64,000 bases of DNA from JACXVD01 sp020446665. GTDB taxonomy: Bacteria > Pseudomonadota > Alphaproteobacteria > Sphingomonadales > Sphingomonadaceae. This document shows positions 1-12,199 of this stretch, piece after piece. How positions within the stretch are numbered: position 1 is the first letter of the stretch; every line of letters begins with the position of its first letter. The DNA lies in assembly GCA_041396905.1 (NCBI GenBank), contig JAWKXQ010000001.1, positions 124,001-188,000 on the forward strand. Direction: 5' to 3'. The notes beneath the pieces are model-generated. The model had not been told where the DNA came from, did no database searches, and saw only the letters and a list, made by a program, of their open reading frames with translations. The translations under genes were made by a program, and so were the position numbers.

Positions 1-44
1 TCCTCTTCCCCAAGGGAGATGGAGAGAAATCCGCGCCATCCTAC

Positions 45-65
45 CCTTCTCCCTTGGGGAGAAGG
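45..65. repeat. short palindromic intergenic repeat
   Basis: A near-perfect hairpin: a CCTTCTCC arm is mirrored by GGAGAAGG around the centre CTTGG. It lies upstream of the ABC permease gene. A related CCAAGGGAGA string occurs at about 10-20, so the left edge looks like one unit of a dispersed intergenic repeat. There is no U-tract, so I do not call it a terminator. Confidence 0.5.
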
Positions 66-133
66 ATACGAAGGCGGCAAGCTCGCTTGCCAGCCGGCAG
101 TTGGATGAGGGGCTCCAAGCCCGAGGCCAGGCC

Positions 134-1094
134 ATGACCTGTCCCATCCCCTCCTGCTGCTGCTCCTCGCCATTGCATTCCCGCTGTCCTTGCTGGCGGG
201 CGCGTTTGGCTGGACTTTGGCCGAGACGCCCAATGCCGCGGTGATCCTCGCCGAATTGCGCTGCCGCGCAGCGTTGGCGCTGGTGATTGGCGCGGGTTGG
301 GCGCGGCAGGGGCGGCGATGCAGGGATATTTGCGCAATCCGCTGGCCGATCCTGGCCTGTTCGGCATTGCGCCCGGTGCGGCTTTGGGCGCGGTGGCGAG
401 CTTTTGGTTCGGCTATGCGGCGAGTGCGTGGCTGCTGCCGCTTTTTGCGCTCGCAGGCGCGGCGGGGGCAATGGCCTTGCTGGCGCTGATTGCCGGGCGC
501 ACGGCCAGCGGGGTGCAGGGCATCGCGCTGTTCACTTTGGGCGGAATGATGCTGGCGAGCCTCGCCGGGGCACTGACCAGCCTGATGATTTCCCTTGCCC
601 CCAATGCCTTTGCCATGAGCGAGATCGTGACCTGGCTGATGGGCGCGCTGACCGATCGCGGCTGGCCGGAGGTCTGGCTCGCCGCGCCGTTGACCTTGGC
701 CGGGATCGCGTGCCTGCTGGTGGCGGGGCGCGGGTTGGATGCGCTGACACTGGGCGAAGCGGCAGCGCGGTCGCTGGGTGTGCGGCCGGCTATCCTGCAA
801 CTCTGGCTGGTGGCGGGTGTGGGCCTGACCGTGGGCAGCGGCGTGGCAGTGGCGGGGATCATCGGCTTTGTCGGGCTGGTCGTCCCGCATCTGGTGCGCC
901 CCTTCACCGACCGGCGGCCTTCGCAATTGATCCTGCCCAGCGCATTGGCAGGCGCGCTGCTGGTGCTGGTGGCGGATTGCCTGTGCCGCATCCTGCCGCT
1001 GGTCACGGAATTGCGGCTGGGCATTGCGCTCAGCCTGATCGGGGCGCCTTTCTTCCTCCATCTGTTGCTACACATGCGGCGGGGTGCGCTGTGA
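134..1094 (+). CDS. FecCD/BtuC-family ABC transporter permease (frame broken)
   Basis: Inner-membrane permease of a B12/haem/iron-siderophore importer. From 297 to the stop, a 265-codon frame gives the classic family pattern: MQGYLRNPLADPGLFG near its start, GFVGLVVPHLVRP late, and about eight hydrophobic helices. The N-terminal third is recoverable only by changing frame. An upstream segment (about 133-260, LLLLLAIAFPLSLLAG then AETPNAAVILAELR) is in another frame, and single missing bases at about 260-270 and about 296-299 restore the expected RLPRA and GAGLGAAGAAMQG. With these repairs the product is about 320 residues, normal for the family. The ATG at 134 is a plausible start but also needs a one-base correction. 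The stop overlaps the ATPase start by one base. A true pseudogene is possible; sequence error seems likelier. The substrate cannot be told from the sequence. Confidence 0.75.
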
Positions 1095-1822
1095 TGTTGG
1101 TGGCACACGAAATCTCGGTACCGGCAAGGCTGGAGGAGGTTTCCGCTGAACTCGCTCCCGGCCAGATCACCGCGATTTGCGGGCCGAATGGCGCGGGGAA
1201 ATCGACGCTGCTGTCGGTGCTGGCCGGGCTGCTGGAACCAGCCTCCGGCGCGGTTGAACTGGGCGGCACATCCATCGCGCAACTGCCGCCGCGCCGCCGG
1301 GCACAGCGGATCGGCTATCTGCCGCAATCGGGCGAAGTGGCATGGGATGTGGCGGTGCGCAGCCTGGTCGCGCTGGGGCGCTTGCCGCATGGCGATGAAG
1401 GAGCAGAGGCGGTCGCGGCTGCGCTGGATGCGCTCGACCTGCAGTCGCTGGCAGATCGCCCGGTCTCGCGCCTGTCCGGCGGGGAGAAAGCGCGGGCCTT
1501 GCTGGCGCGGGTGCTGGCGGGTGGGCCGGAGTGGATCCTGGCTGACGAACCGCTGGCCGCGCTGGATCTTTCGCATCAGCTCCATCTGCTCGCCCATTTG
1601 CGCCGCGCTGCGGAGCAAGGGGCAGGGGTGGTGCTGGTGCTGCATGATCTGGCGCTGGCGATGAACCATGCCGATCACGTGCTGGTGCTGGATGGCGGGC
1701 AGGTTGCCGCCGAGGGCGCGCCGGAAGAGGCATTATCCGCCGACATGATCGCCCGCGTCTGGGGCGTCAGCGCGCAATGGCTGGGCGAACCGGGCGGAAG
1801 GGCGCTGGTGGCGAGAGGGTAA
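1094..1822 (+). CDS. ABC transporter ATP-binding protein (BtuD/FhuC type)
   Basis: 242-residue cytoplasmic ATPase that powers the upstream FecCD-type permease. Walker A GPNGAGKST is at residues 30-38, the Q-loop is around YLPQSG, the signature is LSGGE, Walker B is ILADEP, and the switch histidine lies in VLVLHDLA. Length and motif spacing are those of BtuD/FhuC/FecE proteins. The ATG at 1094 shares its A with the TGA of the permease, which fixes the start and implies coupled translation. The periplasmic binding protein is not in the window and would be expected to the left. B12, haem or siderophore are all possible substrates. Confidence 0.88.
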   Translation: MLVAHEISVPARLEEVSAELAPGQITAICGPNGAGKSTLLSVLAGLLEPASGAVELGGTSIAQLPPRRRAQRIGYLPQSGEVAWDVAVRSLVALGRLPHGDEGAEAVAAALDALDLQSLADRPVSRLSGGEKARALLARVLAGGPEWILADEPLAALDLSHQLHLLAHLRRAAEQGAGVVLVLHDLALAMNHADHVLVLDGGQVAAEGAPEEALSADMIARVWGVSAQWLGEPGGRALVARG

Positions 1823-1825
1823 AAG

Positions 1826-1954
1826 AACCTCCCCGTAACGGGGAGGTGGCGCCGGTCGCGGAAGCGACCGGGGTCGGAGGGGTGGAGCTGGCACAACCCC
1901 TCCACCCCGAGCCCCTGCGGGTCTCGCGGTCCCCCTCCCCGTGCCGGGGAGGTG
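1826..1954. repeat. intergenic GGGGAGG palindrome cluster
   Basis: Two hairpins, ACCTCCCCGTAACGGGGAGG at about 1828-1847 and CCTCCCCGTGCCGGGGAGG at about 1933-1951, flank a GC-rich spacer carrying GGTCGCGGAAGCGACC, itself a palindrome. The same CCTCCCC...GGGGAGG unit recurs at about 8345-8550, 12470-12600 and 16500-16715. It fills the gap between the convergent ABC ATPase and dcp genes, where it could also end transcription, although no U-run follows. Confidence 0.6.
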
Positions 1955-1962
1955 AAACCTCT

Positions 1963-4164
1963 TTACTTCTCCCCGCCGGTCAGCCCGCGGGCTTCCAGCA
2001 TCGGGGTGACGTCCGGCTTACGACCGGCGAAATTGTCGAACATCACGAAGTAATCCATTGTTCCGCCCCGGCTGAGCACAGTCTTGCGATAATGGTCGCC
2101 ATTCGCGCGGGTCAGGCCGCCATTGTCGCGGAACCATTTGCGGCTGTCGCGATCCAGCATCTCCGTCCACAGATAGGAATAATAGCCCGAGCTGTAGCCG
2201 GTCGGATCCGAGAAGATGTGGTTGAAATAGCTGGAGCGATAGCGCGGCGGGACCAGATCGATTTCCAGCCCCAGTTCCTTCAGCGAGCGGGTTTCAAACG
2301 CATCGACATCAGCCGCCGTCTTGATCTTCGCCGCTTGTTCCGGGCTCAGCGCGTGCCATTTCATGTCGAGCAGAGCGGCTTCCACCACTTCGCCGAATTC
2401 ATAGCCCTGATTGAACTTTGCCGCCTTCTGGATCTTGGTGATCAGTTCCATCGGGATCGGCTTGCCGGTCTGGTAATGCTTGGCATAATTTGCCAGGACT
2501 TCCGGATCGCTCGCCCACATCTCGTTGACCTGGCTGGGATATTCCACGAAATCGCGCGCGGTTGCCGTGCCCGAGAGCGAGGCATAACGCTGGTCTGCAA
2601 ACATGCCGTGCAGTGCATGGCCAAATTCGTGGAACATCGTCTCGACATTGTCGAAGCTCACCAGCTGCGGTTCGCCATCGGGGGCCTTGGGGATGTTGAG
2701 CACATTATAGATCACCGGCTTGGTGCCATAGAGATGGCTCTGGTCGACGAAATTGCTCATCCATGCCCCGCCGCGCTTGCTGGGGCGCTGATAGGGATCG
2801 AAATAGAAGATCGCCAGTTCCGAGCCATCCGCATCGAACACGGTATAGACCGTCACATCGGGGTGATAGACGGGCAGATCGGTGCGCTGCTTGAAGGTCA
2901 GGCCGTAAAGCTTGTTGGCGGCATAGAACACGCCATCTTCGAGCACGGTGGTGACTTCGAAATAGGGCTTCACCGCATCGGGATCGAGATCATATTTCTC
3001 TGCCCGTACCTGCTCGGCATAGCGCGACCAGTCCCAGGGCTTCACGTCGTAATTGCCGCCATCAGCCTTGATCTGGGCATTCAGCATGGCCGCTTCGCGC
3101 CGCTGCGTGGCGGCGAGGGCGGGCACCATCTGTTCCATGAAGCCGAGCGCGGTCTTGGGGTTCTTCGCCATGCGGTCATACATGACATAGCTGGCCCAGT
3201 CCGGCAGGCCGAACAAAGCCGCCTTCTTTGCGCGCAACTGAGCGATTTTGGCGATCAGCAGGCGGGTGTCATTCGCATCGCCCATCACGGCGCGATCATG
3301 CGACAGGGTGAACAGCTTTTCGCGCGTCGCCCGGTTTTCCAGGCTGGCGAGCAAGGGCTGCTGCGTGGTGTTCTGCAGCGCGATGGCATATTTGCCCTTC
3401 ATGCCGCGATCCGCGGCGAGCTTGGCCGCGGCTTCGATTTCGCCATCGGAAAGGCCCGCCAGCTCTTCCTTGCTATCCACCACCAGCGCATTGTCGACGG
3501 TCGCCGCGCGGACTTTCTGCGAGAAATCGGTGGTCACGGTGGTCAGGCGGCTGTTGATCGCCTTCACCTCTTCCTTTTGCGCCGGGGTCAGCAGCGCACC
3601 GGCATGGACCATGCCATCATAGGTGTTTTCGAGCAGCTTGCGGTCTTCGGTGTCGAGGCCAAGGCTGTCGCGCATGTCATAGACCGCCTTGACCCGCGCA
3701 AACAGCACTGGATCGAGCGTGATGGCATCGAAATGCTGCGACAGTTTCGGCCCCATTTCAGCGTCCACAGCATCCAGCGTGTCATTGGTGTTGGACCCGG
3801 TCAGTGCGAAGAACACGGCGGCCACGCGGCCCAGCATCTTGCCCGATGTTTCCAGCGCGACGATGGTGTTGTCGAAAGTCGGCGCTTCGGGATTGTCGCG
3901 GATACGGGCGATTTCCGCATCGTGGATCGCCATCGCCTGTTCGAAGGCGGGCTTGTAATCCTCATCCTTTATCTGGGTGAAATCCGGCGCGTGGAAAGGC
4001 AGGTCAGAGGCTTGCGCGAAATAGCCGGTCGCTTCGGGCACTTCAGGCAGCGCGGCAGTGGCGCTGGCGGTTTCCCCCGAACTATCCATGGTCGAACATC
4101 CTGCAAGAGTGGCCACGCCGATCAGCGCGGTGGCGGCGGTGGCGAGCAGCCGGGCCTTGGTCAT
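1963..4164 (-). CDS. dcp: M3-family peptidyl-dipeptidase, lipoprotein (Dcp-like)
   Basis: 733-residue zinc metallopeptidase that removes C-terminal dipeptides from oligopeptides. The zinc motif is HEFGH at residues 512-516, with the third ligand predicted at Glu541 in DFVEYPSQ, the arrangement of M3 thimet/Dcp peptidases. Residues 1-22 form a signal peptide ending in a lipobox (LAGC, Cys23), so the product is probably a periplasmic lipoprotein, as in many sphingomonads; E. coli Dcp itself lacks this. Length is slightly above E. coli Dcp because of the leader. Convergent with the ABC genes, with a repeat between them. The frame is intact. A long open frame on the opposite strand is a codon-bias shadow. 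Confidence 0.92.
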   Translation of the reverse strand: MTKARLLATAATALIGVATLAGCSTMDSSGETASATAALPEVPEATGYFAQASDLPFHAPDFTQIKDEDYKPAFEQAMAIHDAEIARIRDNPEAPTFDNTIVALETSGKMLGRVAAVFFALTGSNTNDTLDAVDAEMGPKLSQHFDAITLDPVLFARVKAVYDMRDSLGLDTEDRKLLENTYDGMVHAGALLTPAQKEEVKAINSRLTTVTTDFSQKVRAATVDNALVVDSKEELAGLSDGEIEAAAKLAADRGMKGKYAIALQNTTQQPLLASLENRATREKLFTLSHDRAVMGDANDTRLLIAKIAQLRAKKAALFGLPDWASYVMYDRMAKNPKTALGFMEQMVPALAATQRREAAMLNAQIKADGGNYDVKPWDWSRYAEQVRAEKYDLDPDAVKPYFEVTTVLEDGVFYAANKLYGLTFKQRTDLPVYHPDVTVYTVFDADGSELAIFYFDPYQRPSKRGGAWMSNFVDQSHLYGTKPVIYNVLNIPKAPDGEPQLVSFDNVETMFHEFGHALHGMFADQRYASLSGTATARDFVEYPSQVNEMWASDPEVLANYAKHYQTGKPIPMELITKIQKAAKFNQGYEFGEVVEAALLDMKWHALSPEQAAKIKTAADVDAFETRSLKELGLEIDLVPPRYRSSYFNHIFSDPTGYSSGYYSYLWTEMLDRDSRKWFRDNGGLTRANGDHYRKTVLSRGGTMDYFVMFDNFAGRKPDVTPMLEARGLTGGEK

Positions 4165-4327
4165 CTGGTAATCCCCTTTGAATCAGCAATCACCCGCGCA
4201 GATGCGGATTTGCCCCAGTTTCTGGCTGAGGCTGCTTGAACCGGAGATTGATTGCAATTGCAACCGTCTGAAAGGTTGGTTCGCCTGCGGCTCGACCAAC
4301 GGCACACTGGCAGCGACGGGGGTGTTT
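4165..4327. other. upstream region of dcp, no gene seen
   Basis: This stretch holds the dcp upstream region. It has a short palindrome ATTGCAATTGCAA at about 4251-4263. I see no coding potential and no promoter I can assign with confidence. The MITE-like element begins immediately to the right. Confidence 0.4.
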
Positions 4328-4593
4328 AGGGTCAGGACCCCTTAATCACGCTGTCGAGGCGCCTGAATGGCGAACATATCGGGCGAAAATACGCGCCGGG
4401 AATACTGGATGTCTTTCCAAGCGTGTTTTTGGCCGAGATGGAAGCCATTCAGGCGTCCCTGCGGGATTTGACCAAAATGGCCCAGTGCCACGTCGGATCG
4501 GTTTGAAAGATGGACATATTCCTGCACCAATCCTCCTCGCCCTGGGCCATTTTGCCTCAAACCTCGATAGCGCGATTAAGGGGTCCTGACCCT
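4328..4593. mobile_element. MITE-like element with 32-bp terminal inverted repeats
   Basis: A 266-bp non-coding unit bounded by 32-bp inverted repeats, 4328-4359 and 4562-4593, matching at 30 of 32 positions; the outer ends read AGGGTCAGGACCCCTTAATC. Nested inside are more inverted pairs: CGCCTGAATGGC near 4360 with GCCATTCAGGCG near 4443, and CAAAATGGCCCAG near 4474 with CTGGGCCATTTTG near 4543. The whole unit can fold into a branched cruciform. No transposase is encoded. The GTCAGGACCCC ends recall the palindromic tips of REP-associated IS200-like elements, but that is an analogy only. No clear target duplication is visible. Confidence 0.6.
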
Positions 4594-4619
4594 ATCGATT
4601 ATTGCAACTGTGGGCGGCG

Positions 4620-5813
4620 TCAGGCCGCGGCGGACACAATCCGGTCACGCCCACGATCCTTTGCGCGGTACATGGCGAGGTCAGAACGGCGCAGCGCCTC
4701 TTCCAGCCGCTCGCCGGGTTCAATGGTCGCGATGCCGATAGAGGCGGTGACGGCGATCGCGCCTTCCATTTCCATCCTGTCGGGAATCCGCGCCAGCCGC
4801 CCGCGCAGGCTTTGCGCAAAGCTGGTGGCGGCTTGCCGGTCAATCCCGCTGGTCAGCAGAACGAATTCCTCGCCCCCCAGCCGGACACATTGATGCGGCC
4901 CGCCGGGCATGCTCTCTGCCATTTCCTGCAGCACCTGCGCGGCGGCGATCAGCACCCGATCCCCCATGGCGTGGCCATGTTCGTCATTGATGCGCTTGAA
5001 ATAGTCGAGATCGACGGTGAGCACATGGCGCTCTGCCTGATTGTCCCGGTCCGCAAATTCGCTGTCAAACAGCGCGCGGCGGTTCTTCAGGCCCGTCAGC
5101 GGATCATGGTATGACAGGAATTCCGCATGGGCCAGCGACCCTTCCAGCTCTGCCCGCAGCCGCTGGTTTTCCAGCAGCAGCACGGATGTTTCCAGATGGG
5201 CGATGGAATTGGCCCAGGCAAAGGCGCAAAAGCCCATGCACAGGCCCAGCATGGCGATCATCGCAGGCCAGCCCATGAAGGCGGGCGCATGGGTAAGGCC
5301 GATGGCGAGGGTGAGCAGGAAGCCGGTCAGAAAGGCCAGCGCCAGCCGCCGGACAGAGCCGAGCATGGCCACGATCAGGCTGATCCCCACCAGCACACCG
5401 CCACCCACCAGCATGCGCGAAGGGTGCAGCATGGGATGCGTCAGCACCGGGATCAGCACCAGCGCCCATGTCGCCCCGCTGAGAAAGACAGTCAGCGCCA
5501 GCCCGCGCAATTCCCGCGCAATCGGCGCGTCATCACGCAAATGGCGGCGCAGCCGGTTCCAGTAAAGCCGCCCGGCAACCATCGCCGCCAGCCGCAAGGC
5601 CAGCGGCAGGATAAACAGCTCTGCATGGGGCAGGCTATAGGCACCCAGCGCCAGCACGATCCAGGCGATCAGATTGCTGGCAACCCCGCGCCGCTCCACC
5701 TCGGCCACACCGCGCAGCGTCTCACGCCAGACCGCGTCCCGCCATTGCGGGTCACAATCCGGCGCAAAGCGGCGATCAAGCCGCTGCCAGAAATCTGCCC
5801 GTCCAATGCCCAA
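4620..5813 (-). CDS. membrane-anchored diguanylate cyclase (GGDEF)
   Basis: 397-residue enzyme predicted to make c-di-GMP from two GTP. The N-terminal half (about 40-205) carries five or six hydrophobic helices and works as a membrane sensor module of unassigned type. A short linker (about 205-230) leads to a GGDEF domain, which starts near HDPLTGLKNRRALFD. The active-site loop is GGEEF at residues 313-317, a functional variant, and the DLDYFKRINDEHGH segment is intact, so activity is expected. I see no upstream RxxD inhibitory site. A PilZ protein at 34.3 kb is a possible effector of the same signal. The start codon lies in a GC-poor stretch and was taken as the first ATG. Confidence 0.88.
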   Translation of the reverse strand: MGIGRADFWQRLDRRFAPDCDPQWRDAVWRETLRGVAEVERRGVASNLIAWIVLALGAYSLPHAELFILPLALRLAAMVAGRLYWNRLRRHLRDDAPIARELRGLALTVFLSGATWALVLIPVLTHPMLHPSRMLVGGGVLVGISLIVAMLGSVRRLALAFLTGFLLTLAIGLTHAPAFMGWPAMIAMLGLCMGFCAFAWANSIAHLETSVLLLENQRLRAELEGSLAHAEFLSYHDPLTGLKNRRALFDSEFADRDNQAERHVLTVDLDYFKRINDEHGHAMGDRVLIAAAQVLQEMAESMPGGPHQCVRLGGEEFVLLTSGIDRQAATSFAQSLRGRLARIPDRMEMEGAIAVTASIGIATIEPGERLEEALRRSDLAMYRAKDRGRDRIVSAAA

Positions 5814-5956
5814 TGAGAAACCCGCCCCGATTGTGTGAATTGGCGGATTTTATAGCAAGGGGAGGGTTAAGATTGCCTTTCCAGCGGACGGGAAAGAGGG
5901 CTGAAAGAGCGCGGAATTCTGCGATTAAGTCGAAAGGTTGAGGGGGTGGCTAGCGC

Positions 5957-6491
5957 CTATGATCCTTCGAATTCCGCCAGCGGCGTATAGCGTGCGCCAT
6001 TGGGGGTGAGGGTGCTTTCATAGAGCGCAAAGCCTTCCACCTGCCATGCGGGCGTGGAGAGCAACGCATGGTCGGACAGGAACGGAGCCACCGCCGCGCC
6101 CGGCAGGCTCCCCCGTGCCAAAGTGATATGCGGGGTAAAGCGCCGCCCCTCTCCGCCTCCAGCTCCGGCACGCTGACAGGCCGCTTTCGATCCGGCGCTG
6201 GAGCGCGAACAGCTCTTCACCTGCCTCAACCCCGGCCCACACTGTGTGCACGCGGTTCTTCTTCTCGAAATGCCCGACCCCGGCAATGCAGAGCGGGAAG
6301 GGCGCAAACGCCACCCGCCGCAATTCCGCCGCCAGCAAGGGCACATCGCTCTCCGCCACCTCCCCGCAAAAGCGCAAGGTTAGGTGCAACTGCTCCTCCG
6401 CCTGCCACCGCGCGCCATCAATGCCGTGCATCGTGGCCAGCAACGCGGCGCGGATCGAAGCGGGCGGCGTGAGGGTGGCGAAGAGGCGCAT
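5957..6491 (-). CDS. thpR: RNA 2',3'-cyclic phosphodiesterase, ThpR family (one frameshift)
   Basis: 2H phosphoesterase of the LigT/ThpR family, which opens 2',3'-cyclic phosphate ends of RNA and was first described as a 2'-5' RNA ligase. The first H-x-T motif is HLTL at residues 36-39, in the frame starting at 6491. The second, HITLAR, lies in a different frame that ends at 5957. Both halves read well, and one missing or extra base around 6140-6190 joins them into a protein of about 178 residues, the normal length. The break is in a G/C-rich tract, so a consensus error is as likely as a real null allele. No obvious operon partner. Confidence 0.75.
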
Positions 6492-6582
6492 GGGTTGCCT
6501 TTACCGCACAAGGGCTTGCGTGGGGAAGGGTGAGTGAAGGCGCTTGCCGCTTTGTGGGGAATCGGCCAAGTTTAATGGGATG

Positions 6583-8176
6583 GCGAAATTGAAGATCACT
6601 TCGCGCAAAGCACTGGAAGTGTGGCTTGAGGACAAACCGCGCGAATGGGCGCATGTGATAGCCTTGCGTGCTGCTCTTGCGCGTTTTGCCGTTTGCTTTC
6701 GATCCGGCCAATTTCGAGACAGCGCCGAATCAGCGTTTGACGGCGGCGGTGTTCAGAGCGATGGCCGCATCATCGGGCGCGGCCAAACTCCTGCCCATCG
6801 CTTGGCTGGCGCGCCGTCGCCGTCGCCGCCGACGCCGCCGCCGCCGCCCGCGCCGCCTACGCCGCCGATGCCGCCGCCGCCGCCGCGCCGCTGCCGCCGC
6901 CCGCGCTGCCGCCGCCGCTGCCGCCGCCGCCGCCTACGCCGCCGACGCCGCCGCCTACGCCGCCGCCCGCACCGCCGCCGCCGACGCCGCCGCCGCCGCC
7001 TACGCCGCCGCCGATATATGGGGAAATATCAACGCCGATTGTGCGGCTCTCGAAAACGGTATGGGCTTTCGCGCCCTGCTAGCATCCCCGCTCTGGAGCA
7101 ATCGCCCGGATTGGTTCCAGCAAGCTTGGGGCCGGGCCGCCCAGCACTTGTCACGCCCCGAGGCCGGCTTCGAAATCTGGCGTGAGTGGTATTATGGTCG
7201 GCTGGAAGGCAAGGGCCACGAATTTGGCGGGTTCGATGCCGATGCGGATGTGGAATTCAGCCGCTGGATCATTGAGCAGGACAATGATTGGTGGGAGCGC
7301 GATCCGGCTGTCGTTAATGCGGAGGTTGCTGCCTGGGTGAAAGACAGGCGGCGAAGAATACAACTTGACCCTCAGGAAGATGAATCTCCCATTTTCGAAT
7401 GGAGCGATGAGGCACGAATCGGTGTGGACTCGCAACGTGGCAATCAAGAATTACGCAAAGACGATGGCGCTGAACGACTGCACAAACGAGCCCGAGAACG
7501 CGTTCAGAAGCTGGGAAATTTGCTGCGTGGAAACAATAACGCGGCCGGTTTTTCACCAGCTTGCGATGCAATTCTTAATTCGATTGGGGAAACCCTGGAT
7601 GAAATGCAACCTGCCATATTCATCCTTGATGTCGATGAATTACGAAATGAATTTGATGTCCAGCAGGCCTACAAGAAAGGCAAGAGTGAGTTCGACCCCT
7701 TGGAGGGCGACCAGCTCAAGCTTGCAAAGGCGGCTATTTCAGCCTTGAACCTGCTGATAGGGTCGGACGAATATCTTGAAGTTAGGGAGCAAAAGCGCCT
7801 CGGGCCGGATCATCAAGGCGAATTGGCAGGCCCTGCTGATATTGTTGAGATCGCAGAAGTTCTTCAGAAAGATGCCCTGACTGATTCAGAAGCTGAACAT
7901 GTGCTTCGTCGTGCAGCAGATATAGCGCCAGAATCACCAAGCCCGGAAAACCGCCAAACCAGCCTAGCAGTTCGTACAGCCTTGAATGTGGTTCGGTTCG
8001 TTATTCCATTTATTGTCGAAAATGAGAAGAATCTTGCGAACTTTGCGGCTGGCGGCGCTGCAATCGGGATGTTTATAGAGCCGATTTCTACCGGAGTATT
8101 GTTGGTCACCGGATGGAAATTGGCGAAAAATATCAAGAATAACGAACAGGTTGGCGCAATATTGCTAACCGGCTGA
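6583..8176 (+). CDS. Ala/Tyr-repeat protein with C-terminal membrane helices, unknown function (frameshifts)
   Basis: Not assigned to a named family. Four parts can be seen. (1) N-terminal head from ATG 6583, MAKLKITSRKALEVWLEDKP then EWAHVIALRAAL. (2) An Ala-rich tract with AYAADAA-type units, about 6810-7015, made of GCC codons. (3) A Trp-rich stretch with DIWGNINADC, NRPDWFQQAW and IWREWYYGRLEG. (4) An AT-richer tail of about 280 codons ending in two probable membrane helices, FVIPFIV and GMFIEPISTGVLLVTGW. Head and body are in different frames: one extra base at about 6677 separates them. An extra and a missing base at about 6815 and 6886 turn part of the Ala tract into Arg. Correcting all three gives one continuous protein of about 530 residues. 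The tail differs in base composition from the head, suggesting a domain fusion. Confidence 0.55.
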
Positions 8177-8644
8177 AGTTACGTCCCAAAACTTCGATGA
8201 ATTGATGCGAATTATCAAAAAGCTTCCGCTAGATTAGGAGCTATCATTGGTTGCGGCAAGCAACTGCAGGGCGGTTCTGCGCTGCGCTCTGATTGCCGCG
8301 TCGGCTACGCCTCCTCGCAATGACGAATTGAAGGGGGCGAAGCGAGGGAGCGGCTGGTAAGCCCCTCCGCCTTTAGGGAGGGGCAGGGAGACTGGCGCTT
8401 CGCAGAAGTGCCTAGTCGCAGCGGGGTGGGGTTTGTGGAGCGATCTGTTCGGCACCGGGGGTGTTAACCCTCCACCATGCCGCTGCGCGCCATGGTCCCT
8501 CCTTCGGCCGGCTCAGGACAGGCCTCCCCATTCCTGCGGAACGGGGAGGATTTGGGTGCCGCCCAATTTCCTCCGCTTCTGCTGTTGCAATCCGCCGCGC
8601 ATCGTCCCACCTCACCCACTCACCTGTGCCGCTCGCCGCGCCCC
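8177..8644. other. intergenic repeat-rich region upstream of uvrA
   Basis: No gene is seen. It holds remnants of dispersed repeats: a CCTCC...GGGAGGGG hairpin at about 8366-8387, a degenerate copy of the CTTCGACAGGCTCAGGACAG repeat at 8501-8524, and CTCCCC...GGGGAGG at about 8526-8550. A GCGTCGGCTACGCCTCCTCG segment at about 8299-8318 resembles another sphingomonad intergenic repeat. A long open frame running into uvrA here has no start context and I treat it as spurious. Confidence 0.5.
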
Positions 8645-8673
8645 TTGACACATGCGAACATTACCGGAACACA
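8645..8673 (+). promoter_or_regulatory. uvrA promoter with LexA (SOS) box
   Basis: GAAC at 8656-8659, seven bases, then GAAC at 8667-8670. This is the GAAC-N7-GAAC (GTTC-N7-GTTC) operator bound by LexA in Alphaproteobacteria. A consensus -35 TTGACA sits at 8645-8650, and a -10 would fall at about 8668-8673 with 17-bp spacing (weak, AACACA). LexA would cover the core promoter and repress uvrA until DNA damage. With that -10, transcription would start about at the ATG (8681), implying a leaderless mRNA; this part is inference. Confidence 0.7.
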
Positions 8674-8680
8674 CGGCCCC

Positions 8681-11647
<2,967 letters not shown>

Positions 11648-11651
<4 letters not shown>

Positions 11652-12199
11652 GCGCCTACCGCCCCGAGTTCGAGGCGGCGCTGCGCCTGCTGGCACAGGT
11701 CAGCGAAGCCATGGTGGCTCGCGGCCTTCGTCGCCCCATCCTCGTTGGCGGAGCGGCGGCGGAGTTCTATTCCGAAAGTGCGATTAACACCGGGGATTTC
11801 GACCTTTGCACCTTTCGCCAGCCGGAGCTGGAAGAAGAGATGGTCAAGCTCGGTTTCGTGAAGCCCGCCGGGGCGGGGCAATTGACCAAGGGCTGGGTTC
11901 ATCCGCAGCTGAAACTCGGCTTCGAAGTTGTGGCCGAAACACCGATGGACGGGGCATTCGATCCGGCCACGCTGGTACTGGTGGAGAATACCGGCGCTGG
12001 TTCGATCGTCCTGATTTCGGTCGAAGACCTGATAGCTGACCGGATGGGCCAGTATGCTTCCCGCACCGCGCCCGACCGGCTGGCACAGGCGCGCGCTTTA
12101 TTCGCCCTTCATTCTTCGCTTGATAGGGACTATCTTGCACGACGCATCAGACAGGAAACCGGCGGTGATTATGGCATCGAAATCCTCGAAAGCGAATGA
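11648..12199 (+). CDS. nucleotidyltransferase-fold protein (DUF6036/AbiEii-like)
   Basis: 183 residues from GTG 11648, which overlaps the uvrA stop by three bases. The nucleotidyltransferase signature is visible: GG at residues 34-35 after ILV, then D50-F-D52, followed by a basic/Leu-rich second half with a VEDLIADRMGQY helix. This pattern is found in DUF6036-type and AbiEii-like proteins, some of which are toxins of type IV toxin-antitoxin pairs. The next gene overlaps its 3' end, so the two probably form a unit. The substrate is unknown. A simple accessory function tied to uvrA is not excluded. Confidence 0.6.

Noticed and set aside
1777..4239. 820-codon open frame on the + strand opposite dcp
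   Set aside because: It mirrors the dcp codons on the other strand, lacks any recognisable motif, and dcp has a complete zinc site, signal peptide and full length.
4342..4560. 72-codon frame inside the MITE-like element
   Set aside because: It only reads through the inverted repeats; no ribosome site and no conserved features.
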